From contig CAMDGW010000152.1 in assembly GCA_945897695.1 (NCBI GenBank), positions 1 through 5,985 of the forward strand: 5,985 nucleotides of DNA, given 5' to 3'. This DNA is from Pseudobacteriovorax antillogorgiicola (lineage in GTDB: Bacteria; Bdellovibrionota_B; Oligoflexia; Oligoflexales; RGVZ01). Below are positions 1 to 5,740 of the stretch, in pieces; positions within the stretch are counted from its first letter, which is position 1, and each line of letters starts with the position of its first letter. A program made the position numbers and the translations under genes. The notes under the pieces were generated by a model. The model saw only the letters and a list, made by a program, of their open reading frames with translations. It made no database searches and was not told where the DNA came from.

Positions 1-661
1 ATGCCTTGATGGCTAGATCAAACCTCTTATATCCAACCAACGCGCCGGCAACGAGGACGTAATCTCCTTTGACATGACTCGCTGCGGACGGATTGAATCT
101 TGCAACATCAACGGGAGGAGGAATAACCACTGACTGACGTCCGTAAAATTTCCGGACTCGTTCTTTAACAAAAGATGAGTTTGCAACAAACAAGTCCACG
201 CGCGTTGATGACGTCATGTCCCACATTCTTAGCCAGGAACTAAGTGCATCAACAAAAAAACCTAGAACTGGAAGTTTCCGGACACGCCCAAGATACTCAT
301 CGCGCTGATCCCAGATATATCGCATCGGCGAGTGTATATAGCAAAGGTGACGGGCTGACGGATCAACCATCACACCCTTGGCCACACAACTGGACGTGCT
401 AAGAACAAGATCAAACCCAGACAGGTCAAAGGATTCAATCCAAACAGGAAGGAAAGGCAGCAACATTTTTCTCATAAATCGCAATTTGTTTGCGACTGGA
501 TGAACGATGATTTCTCGACCCTGAAGAGACGGGGGCAAGATTGATTTTTCACAAAAAAGAGTAAAAATTGGTGCGTCAGGATAGAGACTTGCGACGGCCT
601 CAAGGACCTTTTCTCCGCCTCTCCACGTCACCAACCAGTCGTGAACAATCGCAACCCTCAA
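1..661 (-). CDS. GT4-family glycosyltransferase, N-terminal 220 residues (3' end outside window)
   Basis: This gene probably transfers a sugar from a nucleotide-sugar donor onto a surface polysaccharide (LPS O-antigen, capsule or exopolysaccharide) at the cytoplasmic face of the inner membrane. The visible 220 residues begin MRVAIVHDWL and carry RGGEKV (14-19), as in group-1 mannosyltransferase-like (WbaZ-type) GT4 enzymes. Further family marks are IHSPMRYIWD (109-118), VANSSFVKERV (159-169), VIPPPVD (179-185), and ALVGYKRFDLAIKA (207-220), which opens the C-terminal Rossmann lobe. The usual P of LVPYKRFDLAI is G here. The donor-binding E-x7-E region lies beyond the window. I chose the TTG start at 661: it gives the conserved N-terminus and sits 10 nt after GGAGG, while the in-frame GTG at 670 is only 1 nt from it. 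The exact sugar specificity cannot be read. It is divergent from the sigma-54 regulator gene and probably belongs to a cluster extending left. Confidence 0.9.
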   Translation of the reverse strand, partial: MRVAIVHDWLVTWRGGEKVLEAVASLYPDAPIFTLFCEKSILPPSLQGREIIVHPVANKLRFMRKMLLPFLPVWIESFDLSGFDLVLSTSSCVAKGVMVDPSARHLCYIHSPMRYIWDQRDEYLGRVRKLPVLGFFVDALSSWLRMWDMTSSTRVDLFVANSSFVKERVRKFYGRQSVVIPPPVDVARFNPSAASHVKGDYVLVAGALVGYKRFDLAIKA

Positions 662-671
662 GGCTTTCACG

Positions 672-676
672 CCTCC
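672..676 (-). promoter_or_regulatory. Shine-Dalgarno of the glycosyltransferase gene (decides its start)
   Basis: On the minus strand AAAGGAGG precedes the gene. The GGAGG core at 676-672 is 10 nt from the TTG at 661 but only 1 nt from the in-frame GTG at 670. Ribosome geometry and the family N-terminus both favour TTG. Confidence 0.7.
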
Positions 677-728
677 TTTATGATTTCACCAAAAAAGAAA
701 ACTGTCGTAACCCATGCAACCTATTATG

Positions 729-756
729 ATTATAAAGGACAAAACTCGCAGCACAA
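729..756 (-). promoter_or_regulatory. Putative sigma-70 promoter for the glycosyltransferase gene
   Basis: Read on the minus strand, a perfect TATAAT (734-729) lies 16 nt downstream of TTGTGC (756-751, three of six bases matching TTGACA). The start of transcription would fall near 722, leaving a leader of about 60 nt before the TTG start. The -10 box is strong and the -35 weak. Confidence 0.5.
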
Positions 757-824
757 ATCTCAACAATTCGCTCAAGTTGCGTCTCCGCAAGGATTTGAGC
801 CCTAAAAAATTTGCAGGGCAATAT

Positions 825-854
825 TTGCACCCAGTACAAACATGAGGTTAAGAT
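825..854 (+). promoter_or_regulatory. Weak candidate promoter for the sigma-54 regulator gene
   Basis: TTGCAC at 825-830 (four of six matches to TTGACA) and TAAGAT at 849-854 (four of six matches to TATAAT) are 18 nt apart. If used, the leader before the ATG at 1004 would be about 145 nt and would include the inverted repeat at 940-972. This is the best pair in the region but could arise by chance in AT-rich DNA. Confidence 0.25.
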
Positions 855-939
855 TAAGTTATAGGTGACAATCATTTTTCGCTTGACACCGATTGATTCT
901 AACGAACCAACCGGCGTCAAAACCCCCGTCAGCGCAACG

Positions 940-972
940 GACGTTCGAGTCCCAGGGTGGGACACGGACGTC
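940..972. repeat. Symmetric two-part inverted repeat upstream of the regulator gene
   Basis: The 33-bp block reads GACGT, 4 nt, GTCCCA, GGG, TGGGAC, 4 nt, ACGTC. Both arm pairs (5 bp and 6 bp) are perfect and spaced symmetrically around the central GGG. As DNA it could be an operator for a dimeric regulator; as RNA it would form a hairpin with a 4x4 internal loop. It ends 31 nt before the ATG at 1004 and has no T-tract, so it is not an intrinsic terminator. Confidence 0.55.
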
Positions 973-1003
973 GTGGACCTCTCGCATGGAGAATCGACTC
1001 ATT

Positions 1004-2236
1004 ATGAGCCATTCTGACAAGCGCCTTGAAAACTTCGCGTCTCAACTGGCAACTTCACAGTTGTTCTGTGAAGTACCGGCATTAGGCGGCGCTGAAAACT
1101 GGCGACAATCCTTCCCAGAGATCGTCGGCAGAAGCCAAGCCATGAGTAGACTCCTGGAAACTGTTGCCAAGATTTCACGCAGCGAAAGCTCTGTTTTGAT
1201 ACATGGTGAAAGCGGCACAGGCAAAGAGCTCATTGCAAGAGCAATTCACCGACTTTCCGCCCGTAATCATAAGCCATTCATTGCTATCAATTGCAGCGCA
1301 ATCCCTGAAAATCTCCTGGAGACTGAATTGTTTGGTCACGAGAAGGGCGCCTTTACTGGAGCAATCCAACGGCACCAGGGCGTATTCCAGCGCGCAGACG
1401 GCGGCACGCTATTCCTCGATGAAATCGGCGACATGGCTCCATCCCTGCAATCAAAACTTCTCCGGGTACTGCAGGAGAAAACATTCACTCCTGTTGGCGG
1501 CAAAGAAATCTGCAAGGCCGACGTCCGAGTCATTGCTGCAACACACGTGGATTTAGAAAACGCTATCGCAACGGGCTCATTTCGTAGCGACCTATATTAT
1601 CGAATCAACGTGTTGCCCGTAACGTTGCCCGCACTGCGGGAACGCCAAGAAGACATCCCTATGCTGCTAAACCACTTCATTGAAGTCTCAAATCGCATGC
1701 ATCCCCAGCAACCCACATGCTGGTTTACAACCGAAGCTTCATCTATTCTCAGCAGTCAGTCTTGGCCTGGTAACATCCGCCAGCTACAAAATCTGGTTGA
1801 GCGAATCGTGGTCATGCGAGGCGGCGGTCCCATAGGCATCGAACACCTACCGCGAGAGTTCTGTCGACCAGGAACACCAGATTTTCATTCTACCCACTCT
1901 GACCACGCAGCTCGCAGCCCAAGCCCTTTAAGAATTGAGCAAGAAAGCCTGCATTCCCACATGCCGCGTGGAACCTCACTTTCACACTTAAACCCTCGAC
2001 CAGGCACCCCTCCACTAATGCTGCCCGCAGACTTTGGCACCCTGCCGCCAGAGGGCATTAATCTTATCGAATTCATAGAGGGTCTAGAAAATAGCCTCAT
2101 CACTCAAGCACTTCAGAGAACTGACAACAACCGCAACCAGGCGGCACGTCTGCTTGGAATGAACAGGACGACCTTGGTCGAACGGATAAAAAAACGAAAA
2201 CTATCACCCATGAATCCAGCTAGCGAAGAACTTTAG
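1004..2236 (+). CDS. Sigma-54-dependent transcriptional activator (AAA+ and Fis-type HTH), no N-terminal sensory domain
   Basis: This enhancer-binding protein should hydrolyse ATP to remodel the sigma-54 RNA polymerase closed complex at target promoters. With the ATG at 1004 it has 410 residues. The AAA+ domain starts about residue 37 (FPEIVGRS) and shows Walker A GESGTGKE (68-75), the sigma-54 contact loop GAFTGA (115-120), Walker B GTLFLDEIGD (134-143), the arginine-finger segment FRSDLYYRINV (193-203) and sensor II WPGNIRQLQN (254-263). A Pro/His/Ser-rich linker (about 285-345) follows. The C-terminus has LPPEGINL and a Fis-type HTH (about 355-400, with AARLLGMNRTTLVERIKK), reminiscent of FleQ/FlrA. 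Only about 36 residues precede the AAA+ domain, too few for a receiver, GAF, PAS or FleQ domain. The start is uncertain: ATG 986 and TTG 893 are in frame, but 1004 has GGAGA 11 nt upstream and the upstream peptide looks unconserved. Target genes are unknown; the adjacent protease is a candidate. Confidence 0.93.
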   Translation: MSHSDKRLENFASQLATSQLFCEVPALGGAENWRQSFPEIVGRSQAMSRLLETVAKISRSESSVLIHGESGTGKELIARAIHRLSARNHKPFIAINCSAIPENLLETELFGHEKGAFTGAIQRHQGVFQRADGGTLFLDEIGDMAPSLQSKLLRVLQEKTFTPVGGKEICKADVRVIAATHVDLENAIATGSFRSDLYYRINVLPVTLPALRERQEDIPMLLNHFIEVSNRMHPQQPTCWFTTEASSILSSQSWPGNIRQLQNLVERIVVMRGGGPIGIEHLPREFCRPGTPDFHSTHSDHAARSPSPLRIEQESLHSHMPRGTSLSHLNPRPGTPPLMLPADFGTLPPEGINLIEFIEGLENSLITQALQRTDNNRNQAARLLGMNRTTLVERIKKRKLSPMNPASEEL

Positions 2237-2246
2237 TCGACATCAC

Positions 2247-2275
2247 ATGGGGGCCAAGTATGCCCCTATTTTTTT
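2247..2275 (+). terminator. Hairpin plus T-tract between regulator and protease genes (intrinsic terminator or attenuator)
   Basis: An 8-bp stem (ATGGGGGC at 2247-2254 with GCCCCTAT at 2262-2269, one G-T wobble) encloses a 7-nt loop and runs into seven T residues (2269-2275). It starts 10 nt after the regulator's TAG stop. The protease ATG follows only 31 nt after the T-tract, too close for an ordinary separate promoter, so partial read-through or attenuation is possible. Confidence 0.75.
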
Positions 2276-2294
2276 ATGGATATTCAAACCAATC

Positions 2295-2301
2295 AAGGAG
2301 G
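2295..2301 (+). promoter_or_regulatory. Strong Shine-Dalgarno fixing the protease start
   Basis: AAGGAGG at 2295-2301 is a near-perfect anti-16S match, 5 nt (all T) before the ATG at 2307. It rules out the longer reading from the ATG at 2247, which lies inside the terminator stem. Confidence 0.9.
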
Positions 2302-2306
2302 TTTTT

Positions 2307-4007
2307 ATGAGTCGGGTTTCATTAATCCGGCTGGGATTTGCCGCCGTTATGGCAGGCTTTCCAGCTAGCGAAGCGTTTGCACTGGTAGCTCAGCAGCAGA
2401 CCCAGGTTTCAGCAGTGGCAGCAAAACTTCTTTCTCGCAAGGAAGTCGTAATCCGCCCATCTACAGTCACAGCATCGTCAAAAAAATTCGCAAACCGATT
2501 TGACGCACGCACCCAATTCAAAATTGATTCCGTCAGCGGAGCGGTTCGATTGATCACGGGCGACTTAGCTCCTGCTCTTCGTTCATCTAGTGCCAGGGAC
2601 TTAGTAGATGTCGCCATAAACTGGGTCGCCTCCCACGAAGACCTACTGATGGTTCAACCTGAAGACTTAACGTTGGTCGAAGACGCTACGTTGATCACTG
2701 ATGACGTACAGTTTCTTAGATTCAACGTATCCCGTGCGGGAACGCCGGTCACCGATGCTGTTGTTAACTTCCGCTTCAAACATGGTAAACTTGTTCAAGT
2801 GCTATCAAGAACCTTTGGTGAAGCCATTGAAGACAACAGAACAAGCTTTGTGAATGCCACCGACGCCATCGAACGCATTGCATCAAGCGCATCGATTCAG
2901 GAGCAAGGCCAAGTTCTCCGAGTTCAGCAAATTAGCAAAGGTTACAAGCTTGTTCGCGTCAATAAAGCCCTAGCATCGATCGACGGGCAGCTGCTTGCAG
3001 TGCAGTCGGATGCTGCGACTGGCGATATCTTTGAAGTTCGCGACACAAGACACTATGCCGAAGGCAATGCACACGGCAGTGTCTTCCCAAGAACATATTA
3101 TCAAAGCCAGACGCTCGATTCTGCTATGATTAACATGGAAGTTCTGGCTGGCGCGACCCCAGTAAAAACTGGACTCGACGGCAAGTTTTCCTTCACAGGA
3201 ACTATTGCTCCGAAAATTTCGACCGTGAAGGGTAGCAACATCAACGTTCGCACAAGCACAGGTACCGCTGTGAGTCGCACAGCTACTGAGACGAGCGGCG
3301 TATGGGATCTCAACCTAAATGTAACCGCTGAAAAAGATCAGGCGCAGGTTCACACCTATCACCATCTGAATCTGATGGTCCAAAAAGCGAAGAAGTACAT
3401 CTCATCTCCTTGGATGGACCGAGTACTTACTGCCAATGTTAACCTCGGTCAGACTTGTAATGCGTATTGGAACGGTTCTTCAGTAAACTTCTTCTCAGCA
3501 GGCGGCGGTTGCGGTAACACAGGCCTTATTTCTGACGTGATGTATCACGAGTGGGGCCACGGACTTGATGAAAACACAGGTGGCATTGATGACGGCGCCT
3601 ATTCGGAAGGATTTGGCGACATTCTATCGATGATCATGACCAACGACAGTCGGCTTGGGCCAGGTTTCCGCTCTAACGGCGGCATCGTTCGCGACATGGA
3701 ACCAGACATGATTTACCCAAAAGATCGTGGTGAAGTTCACGCCGAAGGTCTGATTATCGGGGGCACATTCTGGGACCTGTTCAAAACTCTATCCGCCAAA
3801 CACGGCGCAGAGAAAGCAAATGACCTTGTATCTGCAATCACCTTTAAAACAATCTTCACCGCAACAAACTACACGGATGTCTATGATGCTGCTCTTGTTG
3901 TGAACGATAACGATAGCGATACATCGACCCGCGCTCCAGACTTCTGCGACATCAATGCGGCATTTACCGCACACGGTCTTGCCACGAAGGCATCTGACTG
4001 CCAATAA
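2307..4007 (+). CDS. Secreted zinc metalloprotease of the thermolysin/fungalysin (M4/M36-like) fold with propeptide
   Basis: A 566-residue endopeptidase predicted to be exported and activated by propeptide removal. Residues 1-25 form a signal peptide with a hydrophobic core and an AFA cleavage motif at 23-25. Residues about 65-250 resemble an FTP/PepSY propeptide, including VQFLRFNVSRAGTPVTDAVV (134-153). The catalytic part has HEWGH (414-418; zinc ligands H414 and H418, base E415) and GAYSEGFGD (430-438), where E434 is the likely third ligand and the motif parallels thermolysin GALNEAISD. H478 in GEVHAEGLIIGG matches the transition-state histidine of M4 enzymes (GVHINSGI). Only 15 residues separate H418 from E434, against 19 in thermolysin. 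Cys384/402 and Cys547/565 could form disulfides, fitting an extracytoplasmic location. No PPC or sorting domain follows. It could be assigned to M4, M36 or an uncharacterised gluzincin subgroup; the fold is firm, the family less so. It lies behind a sigma-54 activator gene. Confidence 0.9.
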   Translation: MSRVSLIRLGFAAVMAGFPASEAFALVAQQQTQVSAVAAKLLSRKEVVIRPSTVTASSKKFANRFDARTQFKIDSVSGAVRLITGDLAPALRSSSARDLVDVAINWVASHEDLLMVQPEDLTLVEDATLITDDVQFLRFNVSRAGTPVTDAVVNFRFKHGKLVQVLSRTFGEAIEDNRTSFVNATDAIERIASSASIQEQGQVLRVQQISKGYKLVRVNKALASIDGQLLAVQSDAATGDIFEVRDTRHYAEGNAHGSVFPRTYYQSQTLDSAMINMEVLAGATPVKTGLDGKFSFTGTIAPKISTVKGSNINVRTSTGTAVSRTATETSGVWDLNLNVTAEKDQAQVHTYHHLNLMVQKAKKYISSPWMDRVLTANVNLGQTCNAYWNGSSVNFFSAGGGCGNTGLISDVMYHEWGHGLDENTGGIDDGAYSEGFGDILSMIMTNDSRLGPGFRSNGGIVRDMEPDMIYPKDRGEVHAEGLIIGGTFWDLFKTLSAKHGAEKANDLVSAITFKTIFTATNYTDVYDAALVVNDNDSDTSTRAPDFCDINAAFTAHGLATKASDCQ

Positions 4008-4021
4008 CTAGTATCCAACTT

Positions 4022-4058
4022 AAAAGCCCGGGACAGGTGTCCCGGGCTTTTTGTTTTT
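4022..4058. terminator. Strong intrinsic terminator between convergent protease and frr genes
   Basis: A perfect 13-bp stem (4022-4034 with 4039-4051, core GCCCGGGAC) has an AGGT loop and is followed on the plus strand by TTTTTGTTTTT. It lies 14 nt past the protease stop and 27 nt past the frr stop on the other strand. The 5' AAAA gives a short T-tract in the minus direction, so it should serve both convergent genes, more strongly the protease. Confidence 0.93.
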
Positions 4059-4078
4059 GGATCTAGTAAGGCCCACTC

Positions 4079-4633
4079 TCAGATTGTCATCACTTCTTTC
4101 TCTTTGGCGACCAAACGCTCATCCACCATCTTGATAAAGCTATCCGTGTGCTTTTGCACAACGTCTTCAAGCTTTTTTCGTTCATCTTCTGTGATTTTTT
4201 TGTCTTTTTCCTGCTTCTTTACGTCTTCATTGGCATCGCGTCGAATGTTACGCATGCCAACTTTAGCATCTTCAGCGATTTTCTTCAGGCTTTTGACAAT
4301 ATCCTTACGCCGCTCCTCGGTCAAAGCCGGGAATGGCAGGCGAACAATGTTGCCATCATTTGTCGGTTGCACACCAATATCAGCAACGCGGATCGCCTTC
4401 TCAATTTCAGAAATAAGCTTCTTCTCAAAGGGCGCAATCGTAATCGTGCGTGCATCTGGAGTTGCCATGGTTGCAACTTGATTTAATGGAGTTGGGTTCC
4501 CGTAATAATCAACCCTGACGTTGTCAAGGACCGCAACTGAAGCACGTCCAGTTCTGACCTGCTTCAGCTCGTTTTCAAACGACTTAAGACGTTTTTCCAT
4601 GTTCTGTTTACAAGAATTTCCAATATCGCTCAT
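4079..4633 (-). CDS. frr: Ribosome recycling factor (RRF)
   Basis: RRF acts in the cytoplasm with EF-G to split post-termination ribosomes into subunits. The 184-residue product has the usual family length and signatures throughout: QVRTGRAS (25-32), VDYYGNPTPLNQVA (41-54), PDARTITIAPFEK (59-71), a two-domain layout and NIRRDAN (129-135), containing the conserved arginine essential in the E. coli protein. I start at the ATG at 4633 rather than the TTG at 4639: AGGAG (4644-4640) is 6 nt from the ATG but abuts the TTG. It is the second gene of a tight pair with pyrH, only 9 nt separating the pyrH stop from this ATG. Transcription should end at the hairpin just downstream. No uppS, cdsA or dxr follows, unlike many bacteria. 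Confidence 0.98.
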   Translation of the reverse strand: MSDIGNSCKQNMEKRLKSFENELKQVRTGRASVAVLDNVRVDYYGNPTPLNQVATMATPDARTITIAPFEKKLISEIEKAIRVADIGVQPTNDGNIVRLPFPALTEERRKDIVKSLKKIAEDAKVGMRNIRRDANEDVKKQEKDKKITEDERKKLEDVVQKHTDSFIKMVDERLVAKEKEVMTI

Positions 4634-4639
4634 TTTCAA

Positions 4640-4644
4640 CTCCT
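4640..4644 (-). promoter_or_regulatory. frr Shine-Dalgarno overlapping the pyrH stop codon
   Basis: AGGAG on the minus strand (4644-4640) overlaps the TAG stop of pyrH (4645-4643) and lies 6 nt before the frr ATG. This arrangement suggests translational coupling of frr to pyrH and settles the frr start. Confidence 0.8.
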
Positions 4645-5383
4645 ATGACTTAACGATCGTGCCGGTGTTATTACCCAGCACAACTTGTTCTACACATCCT
4701 GGTTCGCCCATCTTAAAGACGATGATCGGCATCTGGGCCTCCATGCACATAGTGATCGCAGTGGCATCCATGACATCCAATTTCTTATTCAACACGTCAA
4801 AATAAGTCAGTTGTTCATACTTCTTGGCATTCGGATTCTTTTTAGGGTCACTATCGTAGATACCGTCTACCTTGGTCGCCTTCATGATAATGTCTGCCCC
4901 AATTTCACGGGCACGCAATGATGCCGCTGTATCTGTCGTAAATAGTGGATTACCAGTTCCACCGGCAAATATCACAATGTGACCAGACTCAATATGTTTT
5001 ACGGCTCTGCGGCGAATATAAGGCTCCGCAAGCTCAGTCATTGTGATAGCAGTCATAACGCGGGTCTGGAGATTAAATTTATTCTCAAGGATTCCCTGCA
5101 GCGCCAAGCCATTAATTATCGTCGCGAGCATACCCATGTAGTCTGCAGAGGGACGATCCATGCCTAATTTTGAGGCCAAGGAGCCGCGAAAGATGTTACC
5201 ACCACCGATAACGATCGCGACTTGCACTCCCAGTCTATGAACTTTCGCTACCTCTGCTGCAATGCGCTCGAGGGCGTCCCCCTCGATACCATAACCCTGA
5301 TCTCCTCCCAGCATTTCACCAGAGAGTTTTAACATAATGCGTTTGTATTTTGCGTCAGGATGAAGAGGAATCTTGCTGGTCAT
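4643..5383 (-). CDS. pyrH: UMP kinase (uridylate kinase)
   Basis: This cytoplasmic hexameric kinase phosphorylates UMP to UDP with ATP in pyrimidine nucleotide synthesis. The 246-residue product belongs to the amino-acid-kinase superfamily and shows LKLSGE (18-23), the glycine-rich GGGNIFRG (60-67), ADYMGMLAT (80-88), GGTGNPLFTTDTAA (141-154, UMP/ATP pocket) and KATKVDGIYDSDP (168-180). It is slightly longer than the 241-residue E. coli enzyme, mainly by about 5 to 10 residues before the first beta strand. The ATG at 5383 has GAGGTG ending 5 nt upstream. It leads a two-gene operon with frr. The usual upstream partners rpsB and tsf are absent; a divergent lipoprotein gene lies there instead. 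Confidence 0.98.
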   Translation of the reverse strand: MTSKIPLHPDAKYKRIMLKLSGEMLGGDQGYGIEGDALERIAAEVAKVHRLGVQVAIVIGGGNIFRGSLASKLGMDRPSADYMGMLATIINGLALQGILENKFNLQTRVMTAITMTELAEPYIRRRAVKHIESGHIVIFAGGTGNPLFTTDTAASLRAREIGADIIMKATKVDGIYDSDPKKNPNAKKYEQLTYFDVLNKKLDVMDATAITMCMEAQMPIIVFKMGEPGCVEQVVLGNNTGTIVKS

Positions 5384-5410
5384 TGGTTCACCTCATGGAT
5401 CGGGCTCTCT

Positions 5411-5440
5411 AGTATAGCAGACCCATAAGACTAGTGGCAC
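5411..5440 (-). promoter_or_regulatory. Putative sigma-70 promoter of the pyrH-frr operon
   Basis: On the minus strand GTGCCA (5440-5435, four of six matches to TTGACA) is followed after 18 nt by TATACT (5416-5411, five of six matches to TATAAT). Transcription would start near 5404, giving a short leader of about 20 nt that contains the GAGGTG ribosome site. The position fits the need for an independent promoter here. Confidence 0.6.
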
Positions 5441-5466
5441 GTTTAAAATTTCCACAAACCATAAGA

Positions 5467-5500
5467 AAAGCCGGAAAGTTTTCAGGATCTTTTCAGCTTT
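5467..5500. repeat. Imperfect inverted repeat in the pyrH upstream region
   Basis: AAAGCCGGAAAG (5467-5478) and CTTTTCAGCTTT (5489-5500) pair over 12 positions in plus-strand RNA with one mismatch and one G-T wobble, around a 10-nt loop. On the minus strand it is followed by a short T-rich stretch (CTTTTCTT), so it could be a weak terminator protecting the pyrH promoter from upstream transcription, or a protein-binding site. Confidence 0.35.
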
Positions 5501-5647
5501 GGACCTTCATATCCTACGCTGTTGACTGCCAAGTGACTCAACAGACACAGCCAGCTTTTCATAATTATTTCATGCGCTTAAAATTTAGTCGTTTGCCCTA
5601 GAATAAATCGCTTTATTTTTGATCACAACATGTTTTTACCACTCGGA

Positions 5648-5677
5648 TTGGTGCCTCGGACTGTGGCTTGATATGAT
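5648..5677 (+). promoter_or_regulatory. Putative promoter of the lipoprotein gene
   Basis: TATGAT at 5672-5677 (five of six matches to TATAAT) lies 18 nt after TTGGTG (5648-5653, three of six matches to TTGACA). The leader would be about 57 nt. The -10 box is good and the -35 weak. Confidence 0.4.
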
Positions 5678-5740
5678 TTAAGAACCGCACTCATCATAAC
5701 CCAGCGTCAGCCAAGCCTAACCGGGAGCCCAGGACATATC

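Larger units (their letters stand above)
671..1003. other. Divergent intergenic region between glycosyltransferase and sigma-54 regulator
   Basis: About 330 bp with no convincing gene. The left part (671-870) is AT-rich and holds the minus-strand promoter. For the regulator, a weak plus-strand candidate is TTGCAC (825-830), an 18-nt gap, then TAAGAT (849-854). A perfect TTGACA at 883-888 has no -10 box at the right distance. The right part (905-985) turns GC-rich and contains a symmetric inverted repeat. A minus-strand open frame at 678-965 shows no family resemblance or ribosome site and is not called. Confidence 0.6.
5384..5740. other. Divergent intergenic region between pyrH and the lipoprotein gene
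   Basis: 357 bp, AT-rich, with no credible gene. It carries the pyrH promoter on the minus strand, an imperfect inverted repeat at 5467-5500, and a plausible plus-strand promoter at 5648-5677. Two tiny plus-strand frames (9 codons from 5572 and 13 codons from 5630) lack ribosome sites. No tsf or rpsB remnant was recognised. Confidence 0.6.

Noticed and set aside
883..888. Perfect TTGACA as a -35 box for the regulator gene
   Set aside because: No -10-like hexamer lies 16 to 19 nt downstream; that DNA is AACCAACCGG-like. It could only work as an activator-dependent promoter, for which there is no evidence.
941..963. tRNA T-arm-like string (GTTCGAGTCCC)
   Set aside because: The flanking bases do not form the 5-bp T stem, and no acceptor, D or anticodon arm is found upstream. 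The string is explained by the inverted repeat.
678..965. 95-codon minus-strand open frame in the intergenic region
   Set aside because: Its composition is unlike a bacterial protein of this genome, it has no recognisable motif or ribosome site, and it runs across the promoter and the dyad.
893..1003. Longer start (TTG 893) for the sigma-54 activator
   Set aside because: The extra residues are low in family character, the TTG lacks a Shine-Dalgarno, and the segment covers the inverted repeat. ATG 986 remains possible.
2247..2306. Longer start (ATG 2247) for the metalloprotease
   Set aside because: That ATG is inside the terminator stem, and the ATG at 2307 has a near-perfect Shine-Dalgarno and begins a clear signal peptide.
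4104..4486. Plus-strand open frames of 112 and 125 codons over frr
   Set aside because: They are antisense shadows of frr, rich in Ser/Phe as expected from reversed Lys/Glu codons, and have no family features.
5435..5451. TGGCACG as the -24 element of a sigma-54 promoter (plus strand)
   Set aside because: The required GC at the -12 position is absent (A/T-only sequence), and the bases are better explained as the minus-strand -35 box of pyrH.
5572..5671. Two tiny plus-strand reading frames (9 and 13 codons) as leader peptides
   Set aside because: Neither has a ribosome site or a codon pattern suggesting attenuation, and both lie upstream of the likely transcription start of the lipoprotein gene.
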